A stretch of 5,837 nt of DNA from Chloroflexi bacterium RBG_16_51_16 (GCA_001796785.1 MGNL01000107.1:1-5837), one strand, 5' to 3'; positions 1 to 4,869 are shown, numbered from the stretch's first letter. Translations and numbers: made by a program. Notes: generated by a model not told the origin, from the letters alone.

Positions 1-25
1 GCACGCACCTTCTATTTCCGAATTT

Positions 26-59
26 CCCCCTTCCCGGGGGAAGGGGGTAGGGGGATGGG
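26..59. repeat. C/G-run palindrome and G-quadruplex motif
   Basis: Positions 26-32 (CCCCCTT) pair with 41-47 (AAGGGGG), and C and G runs continue between them, so this is a short palindrome. The plus strand also carries four G runs separated by two-base loops: five Gs at 36-40, five at 43-47, five at 50-54 and three at 57-59. That is a textbook intramolecular G-quadruplex motif. Palindromes of this style occur as dispersed intergenic repeats in some bacterial genomes; that this is one of them is inference, since only one copy is visible here. No T run follows, so it is not a convincing intrinsic terminator. Confidence 0.55.
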
Positions 60-64
60 CGCGT

Positions 65-116
65 AAAAAACATAGCCCAAAAGGGTCGGCTGACCATTCA
101 ACCCGATTGGGCTATG
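65..116 (-). terminator. Leftward intrinsic-terminator-like hairpin
   Basis: A perfect 10-bp inverted repeat joins 71-80 (CATAGCCCAA) to 107-116 (TTGGGCTATG). Inside it GGGT (83-86) can pair with ACCC (101-104) across a symmetric 2x2 internal loop. Six As at 65-70 flank it on the left, so on the minus strand the hairpin is followed directly by six Ts, the layout of a Rho-independent terminator. On the plus strand no T run follows. The only leftward genes to its right are the decayed toxin-antitoxin relics ending at 435, so it may be their old terminator. The alternative is a structured 5' leader for the small gene at 144. Confidence 0.4.
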
Positions 117-143
117 ATCATTGCATACGATAGGAGTATGCCG

Positions 144-362
144 ATGAAAACGATGAAATTTCTGGTTTCAACAAACCCGGCCGCATTCGGTTCGGATGCC
201 TCACCGCAGGAGATGCAGGAATATGCTGCTTTCGCCCACCAATACCTGCTCAAACACGGTTACGACCAGGTCGAGATCGAATTCGTTATGGATTATCCAA
301 AGGGAGACGATCCTCAAGCTGCGCTGAGGAAGGAGATTTGGTCCGCTTATAAAGCGAAATAG
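144..362 (+). CDS. Small hypothetical protein, 72 aa
   Basis: I do not recognise this protein. The start at 144 is chosen because TAGGAG at 131-136 lies seven bases upstream. In-frame ATGs at 114 and 138 are badly placed for that site, and 153 is a less likely alternative. The product begins MKTMKFLVSTNP, has no hydrophobic segment long enough to span a membrane, and is soluble and mixed-charge. The middle (about residues 19-38, SPQEMQEYAAFAHQYLLKHG) looks like an amphipathic helix, followed by a short strand-like stretch (VEIEFVMDY) and a charged helical tail ending KAK. It has no cysteines and no obvious motif. The good ribosome site and protein-like composition support a real gene, but it has no operon partner in the window. 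Confidence 0.6.
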   Translation: MKTMKFLVSTNPAAFGSDASPQEMQEYAAFAHQYLLKHGYDQVEIEFVMDYPKGDDPQAALRKEIWSAYKAK

Positions 363-434
363 TCCGTAGTATTGTATGATCGGATAACGAGATTATTATA
401 TAAGCCCCACATAGATCTTCAGCGTGGAGTTTAT

Positions 435-692
435 CTATTTTATAAGCTTGCCGTATTCGGAATGAGTGCCGATCTAAAACCAGAGAATTCCATCAGCAAC
501 TTTGATGCCTATTGCTCGATACTTGATTCCGACTCTTGCTGAAACATATTCGCCCACCTCTTTGAAATGCAGGGATGGATGATTTGGATTGGTCTTGAGG
601 ATTTCGAAATTTTTATCTGCTAGTTCACGTACGGTTAGGGGTGTTTTAAGGTAGAGCTTCCAGAATTTATCACTCGCGAAATGTCTCGTAAT
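435..692 (-). pseudogene. Decayed RelE/ParE-like toxin gene
   Basis: The minus-strand translation of this stretch matches the small ParE/RelE-superfamily toxin pattern: an FWKLY segment (665-651), then RELADKNFEILK, NPNHPSLHFKEVGEY, SARVGIKYRAIGI and DGILWF. In family members WF is normally followed by WIGxHxEYDKLI. Here the Trp position is a TAG stop (474-476), and the same frame then continues IGTHSEYGKLIK to a second stop at 435. The conserved Asp of EYD is also Gly. No ATG, GTG or TTG lies in frame between the upstream stop (717-719) and the first conserved residues, so translation initiation appears lost as well; 692 is an ATT codon where the homology begins. The full relic is about 85 codons, the usual family length. 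In live systems the product inhibits translation or gyrase; this copy should be inactive. The identification rests on remembered family patterns, not a search. Confidence 0.72.
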
Positions 693-760
693 TCCTTGGC
701 CGTACCATTGTGATACTCACGCCTAGCCTCTTCAGCAACTTTTTCTTGGCTCCCCCTGTA
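635..760 (-). pseudogene. Truncated antitoxin remnant, C-terminal part
   Basis: Directly upstream of the toxin relic on the same strand is a 41-codon open stretch reading EKVAEEARREYHNGTAKELRDI and onward to a TAA at 635-637. The EARREY-x-G-T pattern resembles the C-terminal tail of small antitoxins paired with this toxin class. The frame is closed upstream by TAA codons at 761-763 and 767-769 and has no start, and the plus-strand sigma-factor gene begins at 774. The N-terminal DNA-binding half is therefore missing. The overlap with the toxin frame is about 58 bp, longer than usual, which hints at a frame change or loss of the original stop. A chance open frame is possible, but its position and order (antitoxin then toxin) fit a decayed pair. 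Confidence 0.45.
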
Positions 761-773
761 TTACCATTAACCC

Positions 774-1304
774 ATGGCCTCGCCTTCCGACCGCGACCTC
801 ATCCTGCGTGCCCGCCGCGGTGAAATGGAGGCATTCGGCGAGCTGGTGCTGCGCTTTCAAAACCGTGTATTTAACGTGTGCTACCGCATGACGAACGAAC
901 GCCGCCAGGCTGAGGACCTGACCCAGGAGACCTTTTTGCGAATTCATTCCCGGCTGGACACCTTCAACCTTGAACGTCCATTCGGGCCTTGGATCGGGCG
1001 AGTTGCGGCGAACGTGTGCCTCAACTACCTGGAATCCGTAAAGCTCAAGCCATCCGAGTTGGATGAGGAGCGGGATGCCGATGAAAACCCTTCGCCGGAA
1101 ACTGCCTATGAAAATAAGGAACACTCTAACCGGATCCGGATCGCGCTGGCATCCCTGCCTGCCCGCTACCGGCTGGTCATCGAATTGCGCCATTTCCAGG
1201 AGATGTCTTATTCGGAAATCGCTGCCAACCTTGGGATCCAGCTGAGTGATGTGAAGAGCGACCTCTTTCGCGGACGTAAAATGCTCGCGGAGAAACTCAA
1301 ATGA
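774..1304 (+). CDS. ECF-type RNA polymerase sigma factor
   Basis: This is a 176-residue extracytoplasmic-function sigma factor, which redirects RNA polymerase to a small stress or signal regulon. The sigma-2 region covers about residues 18-87, with the region 2.2 signature AEDLTQETFLRIHSRLDTF (46-64) and the region 2.4 DNA-melting/-10 segment GPWIGRVAANVCLNYLE (71-87). An acidic linker (about 95-118) follows. The sigma-4 region (122-175) has LPARYRLVIELRHFQEMSYSEIA followed by the recognition helix around SDVKSDLFRGRKML. Region 3 is absent, as expected for ECF factors. Asp163 sits where many relatives have Arg (VKSRL). No Shine-Dalgarno sequence is visible before ATG 774; a TATTAC at 759-764 could be a -10 box for a nearly leaderless transcript. 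The stop overlaps the start of its anti-sigma gene by ATGA. Confidence 0.93.
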   Translation: MASPSDRDLILRARRGEMEAFGELVLRFQNRVFNVCYRMTNERRQAEDLTQETFLRIHSRLDTFNLERPFGPWIGRVAANVCLNYLESVKLKPSELDEERDADENPSPETAYENKEHSNRIRIALASLPARYRLVIELRHFQEMSYSEIAANLGIQLSDVKSDLFRGRKMLAEKLK

Positions 1305-1852
1305 AACATCTGACAGATGATGCAATAAATGAATATCTTGATCATGAGTTGGCTGAGTTCGATCGGTCATCCCTGGAGCTTCACCTGGCTGAATGCGCTG
1401 AGTGCACTTCCCATCTCGAGGTTCTCCAGGAGGTTTTTGCCCAATTGAGTAAATTACCGGAAGCCAGCCTATCCCACGACCTGAGCTCAGGTATTCTTCG
1501 CTCGCTGCCACAACCCCATGCTTTACCTCCTCTTATCCGCCTGGCTGCGCCTTTTCAAGCCGTTCTGGCACTGTTGGGTTTAGCCATCACGATCCCCTAC
1601 GCGTATGAGAAGATTGCCTCCAGTATGACCGGCATTGAATTTGGTTTTTCTCTGCAACCATGGTTTGATCTTCAAATGATGGGGTTGAACTGGTGGATCG
1701 TAATAAAGGATTTTCATCTTCCAGCATTGCCTGGATTTACCGGATTTGAATTTTCAGATCAAATTCTTTATCTCGGATTGTTGGCATGTTCAATTGCCTG
1801 GTTCATTGGGAACGGGATGTTATTGAAAGATACGCGGAGGAATCATCCATGA
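1301..1852 (+). CDS. Zinc-finger transmembrane anti-sigma factor
   Basis: This 183-residue protein should bind and inactivate the sigma factor encoded just upstream. Its N-terminal cytoplasmic domain (about 1-50) carries the zinc-associated anti-sigma motif H-x3-C-x2-C at His28, Cys32 and Cys35, preceded by the typical opening DDAINEYLDHEL. A linker (50-78) leads to a first membrane helix (about 82-100). A roughly 50-residue loop outside the membrane has several aromatic residues (PWFDLQMMGLNWWIV, 120-134). A second helix (about 155-174) ends in a short basic tail. Two membrane helices differ from the single helix common in this group. The start at 1301 has GGAG at 1289-1292, eight bases upstream, and overlaps the sigma-gene stop as ATGA, so translation is coupled. 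Release from the sigma factor may follow proteolysis or zinc/thiol change; the sequence does not say which. Confidence 0.9.
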   Translation: MKHLTDDAINEYLDHELAEFDRSSLELHLAECAECTSHLEVLQEVFAQLSKLPEASLSHDLSSGILRSLPQPHALPPLIRLAAPFQAVLALLGLAITIPYAYEKIASSMTGIEFGFSLQPWFDLQMMGLNWWIVIKDFHLPALPGFTGFEFSDQILYLGLLACSIAWFIGNGMLLKDTRRNHP

Positions 1853-2343
1853 ATGAGATCGGTCGTATGTTCTTCCTATTAATTGTCCTGACGGTTAGCC
1901 TGGCAGGTTATTTCCTGGTTTTAAACGCGTTATTTGCCCACAGGTTGGCTAAGTCGCAGCATATCTTCGAACAGTCACGTGCTCGCTCCTTCTTGCTTGG
2001 GCTGATCAATTTACTTTTCTTTGCAGTCCTCGTGGTAGCGCTGTTTTCAATGGCTGAGCGGGCAAGTGGAGCTGTTAAAACCCTGCTCACTCTGCCTGCG
2101 CTGTTGATCGCCGGAGCAATGACCGCTTCACTAGGATTCGGTTGGGCGGCAGTGGCAAATGTAATCGCGGGACGGTTCTTTCCTCAGTCGCCATCCTGGA
2201 TGAAGGTCGTTATGGGAACAGTGATCCTCGCCTTTGGCGGTGCGCTGCCCTTCGCGGGATGGTTTCTGCTCCTGCCCTATACCGGTTTCGCTGGATTGGG
2301 GGCATTTATTTTGGGATTTTTCCAAAAAGAGCTGAAAGAATAG
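1849..2343 (+). CDS. Small polytopic membrane protein of the sigma operon
   Basis: This is a 164-residue integral membrane protein with no family I can name. The start at 1849 is preferred over an upstream in-frame ATG at 1786: GGAGG at 1836-1840 lies eight bases before it, and the ATG overlaps the anti-sigma stop as ATGA. Predicted helices lie at about 6-29, 48-68, 79-107 and 118-158, the last long enough to be two. A short polar loop (31-46) contains HRLAKSQ. The end has a Gly/Pro-rich LPFAGWFLLLPYTGFAGLGAF pattern with conserved-looking GW and GLGA turns, a style seen in membrane regions of other envelope proteins. Translational coupling to the anti-sigma factor suggests it senses with it or is protected or controlled by it; that is inference. 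Only 39 bp separate its stop from the convergent deacetylase-like gene. Confidence 0.8.
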   Translation: MNEIGRMFFLLIVLTVSLAGYFLVLNALFAHRLAKSQHIFEQSRARSFLLGLINLLFFAVLVVALFSMAERASGAVKTLLTLPALLIAGAMTASLGFGWAAVANVIAGRFFPQSPSWMKVVMGTVILAFGGALPFAGWFLLLPYTGFAGLGAFILGFFQKELKE

Positions 2344-2382
2344 TGTTTGAGTTAATGAGAAATATTTTTATCCGCTTCTCTC

Positions 2383-3396
2383 TCATCCTGCCGTCATTCC
2401 ATGCCAACTCAACACCTCGTCGATGCGTTTGGAATGGTCCGGGTCATTGTACGGGCAGGTATCCTGTACATCTGGTGCAGATGATTTACCGGTGAGGGCG
2501 AAAAACACTGCCGAAGATCCGTTGGCGACGTTGACCGGGTCGTACCCGCCTTCCAGGACGAAAATGATCCTGCCGTTGCAATGTTCTTCAGCCAGTTCAA
2601 CGAGCAATTTTGAAATGGAGAAGAATCCCGCCGTGGATAAACCTAACGTGGTGATGGGATCGCTCCAGTGGCTGTCGAAGCCTGCGGATATCAACATGAG
2701 TTGTGGATTGAACTTTTTAGCGGCAGGCTTGACGATCTCCTGAATGACTCGCCTGTAAGTCGTATCCCCCGCTCTGCCATCCAATGGGACATTGATGATT
2801 CGCTGTCGGTCGTGCGGGATATCATCGATCCATCCGCTCCCGGGGTAGATCCCCCATTGGTGCAAGGATATGAAAGTTACGCGGGGATCATCCAGGAAAA
2901 TCGCCTGGGTGCCGTTCCCATGGTGGGCGTCGAAGTCCACGATCATTACGCGCTCGAGTCCGTTCGCAAGCGCCGCGCATGCACCGATGGCGATATTATT
3001 GAAAATGCAAAAACCCATCGCGCGGCTTGGCTCGGCATGATGACCCGGCGGACGGACGATCGCGAACGCATTGCGGGCATCGCCGTTCATGACCGCCTTC
3101 GTGCAGCCCAGCACACCACCGGCAGCCAGTAATGCGTCCTTGTATGAAGATCCGGTAACGTAAGTGGGTGCATAATCGATGATTCCAGGTCCCGCTTTGC
3201 AGGCTTGCTCGATTGCTCCGATCATCTTCGGATGGTGCACAGCAACAACCTGTTCATGGGTTGCAGGTGACGCATCCAGAGCTTCAGCCGCAAAGGTCGA
3301 TAACTTCTTTTCCAGGATTTCCATCCGTTCCGGAGATTCGGGATGGTCGGGGTACACATGCCCGGGGGATGGAATGAATGTGTAAACGCTGCGCAT
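2383..3396 (-). CDS. Histone deacetylase/acetylpolyamine amidohydrolase family enzyme
   Basis: This 337-residue protein is a bacterial member of the arginase/deacetylase fold: zinc hydrolases that remove acetyl groups from lysine, polyamines or related amides. Numbering from ATG 3396, the visible active-site elements are the His pair of RPPGHHAEP (His119, His120), the zinc ligands in DFDAHHGNGT (Asp156, His158), the third ligand Asp241 in SAGFDSHWSDP, and the catalytic Tyr285 in LEGGYD. The last motif resembles class II and AcuC/acetylpolyamine types rather than class I. The N-terminal HPESPERMEIL signature is typical. The frame is open to a TTG at 3456, but homology starts near MRSVYTFIPSPGH, so 3396 is chosen although its ribosome site is weak. 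The substrate cannot be told from sequence. The gene is convergent with the sigma operon and preceded by a structured leader region (3397-3760). Confidence 0.9.
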   Translation of the reverse strand: MRSVYTFIPSPGHVYPDHPESPERMEILEKKLSTFAAEALDASPATHEQVVAVHHPKMIGAIEQACKAGPGIIDYAPTYVTGSSYKDALLAAGGVLGCTKAVMNGDARNAFAIVRPPGHHAEPSRAMGFCIFNNIAIGACAALANGLERVMIVDFDAHHGNGTQAIFLDDPRVTFISLHQWGIYPGSGWIDDIPHDRQRIINVPLDGRAGDTTYRRVIQEIVKPAAKKFNPQLMLISAGFDSHWSDPITTLGLSTAGFFSISKLLVELAEEHCNGRIIFVLEGGYDPVNVANGSSAVFFALTGKSSAPDVQDTCPYNDPDHSKRIDEVLSWHGMTAG

Positions 3397-3468
3397 CGAT
3401 TTCAGATATTTTATCTTCTTATTTCCTGCATCAATTATCAGCCCGACTTCGCCCAATCAAACCTGGAC

Positions 3469-3495
3469 CTTTTAATCGCCAGGCTGGATTAAAAG
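3469..3495. repeat. 9-bp perfect inverted repeat before the deacetylase gene
   Basis: CTTTTAATC (3469-3477) and GATTAAAAG (3487-3495) form a perfect 9-bp stem with a nine-base loop. It lies 73 bp upstream of the chosen ATG of the leftward deacetylase gene. On the minus strand its first arm includes the T-rich tail of the hairpin at 3501-3532, so folding of one could compete with the function of the other. It has no T run of its own. It could be an RNA stem in the leader or a DNA operator. Confidence 0.45.
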
Positions 3496-3532
3496 AAAAT
3501 CAGATCACCTGGTTCAGTCACCTGATGATCTG
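3491..3532 (-). terminator. Hairpin with GUGA tetraloop and U-rich tail
   Basis: Read on the minus strand, CAGATCA (3532-3526) pairs with TGATCTG (3507-3501). Stacked on this is TCAG (3525-3522), loop GTGA, CTGA (3517-3514), with a six-base bulge ACCAGG. The loop is a GNRA-type tetraloop only in the minus-strand RNA, which argues for function in that direction. The stem is followed by ATTTTCTTTT (3500-3491), a terminator-like tail broken by one C. Two copies of TCACCTG (3505-3511 and 3518-3524, plus-strand reading) also lie here. Confidence 0.45.
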
Positions 3533-3538
3533 AGGCTG

Positions 3539-3592
3539 AAAAACATCCGCCGCCCTGTCAGCATGGGGGGGGCATGCTCACACGGGCGGCGG
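3539..3592 (-). terminator. Strong GC-rich hairpin with homopolymer loop, terminator-like
   Basis: CCGCCGCCC (3547-3555) pairs with GGGCGGCGG (3584-3592). The stem continues through TGT/ACA (3556-3558/3580-3582, one bulged C at 3583), a C-C mismatch, and AGCATG/CATGCT (3560-3565/3573-3578). That is 18 base pairs closing a loop of seven Gs (seven Cs on the minus strand). On the minus strand the stem is followed after ATG by five Ts (3543-3539), so it reads as a leftward intrinsic terminator or attenuator. It lies upstream of the deacetylase gene and downstream of the OsmC gene, so it could end the OsmC transcript or attenuate the leader transcript. Confidence 0.55.
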
Positions 3593-3595
3593 CAA

Positions 3596-3651
3596 GACAC
3601 CAATTACCAGTAAAAGGGAGGGCAGGTGTCGATGACTGCAATATACACCTG
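3596..3651 (-). promoter_or_regulatory. Mutually exclusive RNA pairings upstream of the hairpin
   Basis: In the minus-strand RNA, CAGGTGT (3651-3645) can pair with ACACCTG (3629-3623), a 7-bp stem with a 15-base loop. The overlapping GACACC (3630-3625) can instead pair with GGTGTC (3601-3596), which stops three bases before the GC-rich hairpin at 3592. The two pairings share bases and cannot form together. Competing pairings placed just before a terminator-like stem are the layout of attenuators and riboswitches. No known riboswitch class is recognised, and chance pairing of 6-7 bp is possible. Confidence 0.3.
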
Positions 3652-3730
3652 ATTTATCGGAATTACATTAATCTTTGATTAGAAATGGACTAATTTTGTC
3701 CTATTTTGCACAGGTATTTTTTTTCTCTTT

Positions 3731-3758
3731 TTTATGGTGCTCATGATCGTCCTGTCAA
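3731..3758 (-). promoter_or_regulatory. Candidate sigma-70-type promoter, leftward
   Basis: The minus strand has a perfect TTGACA -35 hexamer (3758-3753). After 16 bp comes CATAAA (3736-3731), or ATAAAA with 17 bp, as a fair -10 match. Transcription would begin near 3724 and run left through the structured region into the deacetylase gene. The -35 box lies inside the operator-like palindrome at 3756-3771, which would suit repression. A run of eight Ts (3717-3724, plus strand) lies at the start site. Confidence 0.4.
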
Positions 3759-3804
3759 CCAGACCTGGTTGGTCGTTTATATAGGTTGCTGTCCAGCCTG
3801 GTTG
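3756..3804. promoter_or_regulatory. Operator-like palindrome with a second half-copy
   Basis: CAACCAG (3756-3762) and CTGGTTG (3765-3771) form a 7-bp dyad with a two-base centre, the shape of a binding site for a dimeric regulator. CCAGaCCTGGTTG (3759-3771) recurs as CCAGCCTGGTTG (3793-3804), ending 33 bp away, about three helical turns, on the same face. The first site overlaps the -35 box of the leftward promoter. No regulator gene adjoins, so the binding protein is unknown. Confidence 0.4.
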
Positions 3805-3828
3805 ATGCTCCACCATTTTCAGCGATAA

Positions 3829-4236
3829 TTACAACGCTGGAGCAAATTCCCTGGTCGAGATCTCAAAACGCGGCGGCTGCTGTAAGTGTTTTTTCACCGC
3901 ACATAATTCCACGGAATGGATGATCGCCTCGCGATATTTCTCAGGGAAATTCCGGGGCAGTTCTATTTCCAATCCTACCAGCTCGACCATTGCGGTTGCC
4001 GGGTTGCTTTGTACATTCTGGATGATCCGCAAGCCTTCAGTCGCAAGTCCCCGTTGTCGGCAAAAACCCAGCGCGTAGATCCCGGCACAGGTCCCGATCG
4101 AGGCTAGGAACATAGCAAAGGGAGTTGGCGCGGAACCTTCTCCCCCTCCTCCTGGCGGTTGATCGGTTTTCACCGTGAATCCTCCGAAGTGTGCGTCCAC
4201 TTTCGACCCCCCGGGAAAATCAATCGTGATCTCCAT
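3829..4236 (-). CDS. OsmC-family thiol redox/peroxide protein
   Basis: This 135-residue cytoplasmic protein belongs to the OsmC/YhfA family, whose members reduce organic hydroperoxides or act as thiol-dependent redox proteins. The expected two-cysteine arrangement is present: Cys50 in SIGTCAGIYAL at the start of the central helix and Cys112 in SVELCAVKKHL. A third cysteine, Cys59, is in LGFCRQRGL. Also visible are the SAPTPFAMFLAS segment and Glu33 in GGGGEGSAP, a position often catalytic in OsmC proteins. The start at 4236 is firm: AAGGAG lies seven bases upstream (complement of 4244-4249), while the frame is open further upstream to 4416 with unlike, non-conserved sequence. It is divergent from the DUF1232 gene. 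Its stop is followed by the operator-like repeats and structured region. Confidence 0.88.
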   Translation of the reverse strand: MEITIDFPGGSKVDAHFGGFTVKTDQPPGGGGEGSAPTPFAMFLASIGTCAGIYALGFCRQRGLATEGLRIIQNVQSNPATAMVELVGLEIELPRNFPEKYREAIIHSVELCAVKKHLQQPPRFEISTREFAPAL

Positions 4237-4279
4237 GTTGATACTCCTTAGATCATTAATCGTATATGAATTATTAGCC

Positions 4280-4315
4280 CTGGAATCCTCTGGGTTTGGC
4301 CGACGGAGGAACCAG
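4280..4315. repeat. Imperfect hairpin in the divergent intergenic region
   Basis: CTGG (4280-4283) with CCAG (4312-4315), and TCCTC (4286-4290) with GAGGA (4306-4310), form a 9-bp stem interrupted by a small internal loop. It lies between the OsmC start (4236) and the start of the DUF1232 gene (4420), in a gap that otherwise holds promoters. It could be an RNA stem in the OsmC leader or a protein-binding dyad. No T run follows on either strand, so it is not a terminator. Confidence 0.35.
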
Positions 4316-4354
4316 TCCGGTTTCTTTATTGACTCTTTCTCGATTATAGATGCG

Positions 4355-4382
4355 CTGGAAGCAAAAGTTCTGCGTGTATAAT
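4355..4382 (+). promoter_or_regulatory. Candidate promoter for the DUF1232 gene
   Basis: A perfect TATAAT -10 hexamer lies at 4377-4382, with CTGGAA (4355-4360) 16 bp upstream as a poor -35 match. Transcription would start near 4389 and leave a leader of about 30 bases before ATG 4420. The -10 match is good; the -35 match is weak, so an activator may be needed. Confidence 0.5.
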
Positions 4383-4419
4383 GTAATTCGTTTTCAATGA
4401 CATATTGCAGGAGCACTTC

Positions 4420-4788
4420 ATGACTGAAAAAGAATCCTCGAAGATCATTATCCCGCCTCAGGGCAGCGTCATCCGTGATGTCCTCATGCGGATTAAATTG
4501 ATTTTGAAATTAATGGGGGACTCGCGGGTAAATCTCCTCCTCAAGGTTCTCCCGTTGGCTTCCGTGGCCTACCTGATCTGGCCGTTTGACCTGGCCCCTG
4601 GGGTCGTGCTCCCGGTGATCGGTGCGCTGGATGATGTGGCCATCCTCTGGCTTGGACCTTACCTGTTCCTCGAACTTGTTTCACCCGATCTTATTCAAGA
4701 ACATATGAATAAGCTCAGCAGCAATCTGCAGAGTATCGAAAATGATGACGTGGTTGAGGGTGAATCAACCGAAGTAAAAGAGGATTAA
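4420..4788 (+). CDS. DUF1232 (YkvA-like) membrane protein
   Basis: This 122-residue protein carries a DUF1232 domain, a short membrane-associated domain of unknown function widespread in bacteria. The domain spans about residues 38-92 and shows its signature: a hydrophobic helix ending YLIWPFDLAPGVVLP (51-65), then IGALDDVAIL (67-76) with the paired Asp residues (Asp71, Asp72) typical of the family, then a second hydrophobic stretch WLGPYLFLELV. The N-terminus is basic and soluble, and the C-terminal 25 residues are strongly acidic. The start at 4420 has AGGAG at 4409-4413, six bases upstream; the frame extends to a TTG at 4405 that would lie within that site. It is followed 81 bp later by the sugar-dehydrogenase gene on the same strand, without a clear terminator between them, so cotranscription is possible. 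Confidence 0.85.
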   Translation: MTEKESSKIIIPPQGSVIRDVLMRIKLILKLMGDSRVNLLLKVLPLASVAYLIWPFDLAPGVVLPVIGALDDVAILWLGPYLFLELVSPDLIQEHMNKLSSNLQSIENDDVVEGESTEVKED

Positions 4789-4869
4789 CTTCTGGCAAAA
4801 TAAGTAATTTATCATTTTTCGAGGAAGCAACAACGGGGGATGCGATCATATATCCATTTGGAGAATAAA

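Larger units (their letters stand above)
3535..3724 (-). ncRNA. Putative structured leader or small RNA
   Basis: This is the RNA that would run from the candidate minus-strand promoter (3731-3758) to the T run after the GC-rich hairpin. Besides the larger hairpins it contains small stems at 3687-3701 (GGAC/GTCC) and 3670-3680 (AATC/GATT). I see no open reading frame with a ribosome site in it. The 372 bp between the OsmC stop and the TTG at 3456 hold no other gene, so this structured RNA or DNA is the main content of the gap. Direction and ends are inferred. Confidence 0.3.

Noticed and set aside
732..1511. Long minus-strand open frame of 259 codons
   Set aside because: It lies antisense to the well-supported sigma and anti-sigma genes, has no recognisable motif and a low-quality composition; it is a shadow frame.
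2355..2386. Inverted repeat ATGAGA/TCTCAT between the convergent genes as a shared terminator
   Set aside because: Only 6 bp with a 20-base loop and no proper T run; too weak to call.
2142..2743. Overlapping plus-strand frames across the end of the sigma operon and the deacetylase gene
   Set aside because: They overlap confident genes in other frames and show no domain motifs.
2668..3132. Plus-strand open frame of 154 codons
   Set aside because: It is antisense to the catalytic core of the deacetylase-like gene, whose motifs are intact; no ribosome site or family signal.
3397..3456. TTG start giving 20 more residues to the deacetylase-like protein
   Set aside because: The extra residues are not like the family N-terminus, which begins around MRSVYTF. 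Neither start has a strong ribosome site, so this is a preference rather than proof.
3531..3577. Short leader-peptide frame MLTGRRMFFSLRSSGD on the minus strand inside the hairpin region
   Set aside because: It has no ribosome site (a C run precedes it) and overlaps strong secondary structure; expected by chance.
4237..4416. N-terminal extension of the OsmC protein by 60 residues
   Set aside because: A strong ribosome site directs starting at 4236, OsmC homology begins there, and the extension overlaps the divergent promoter region.
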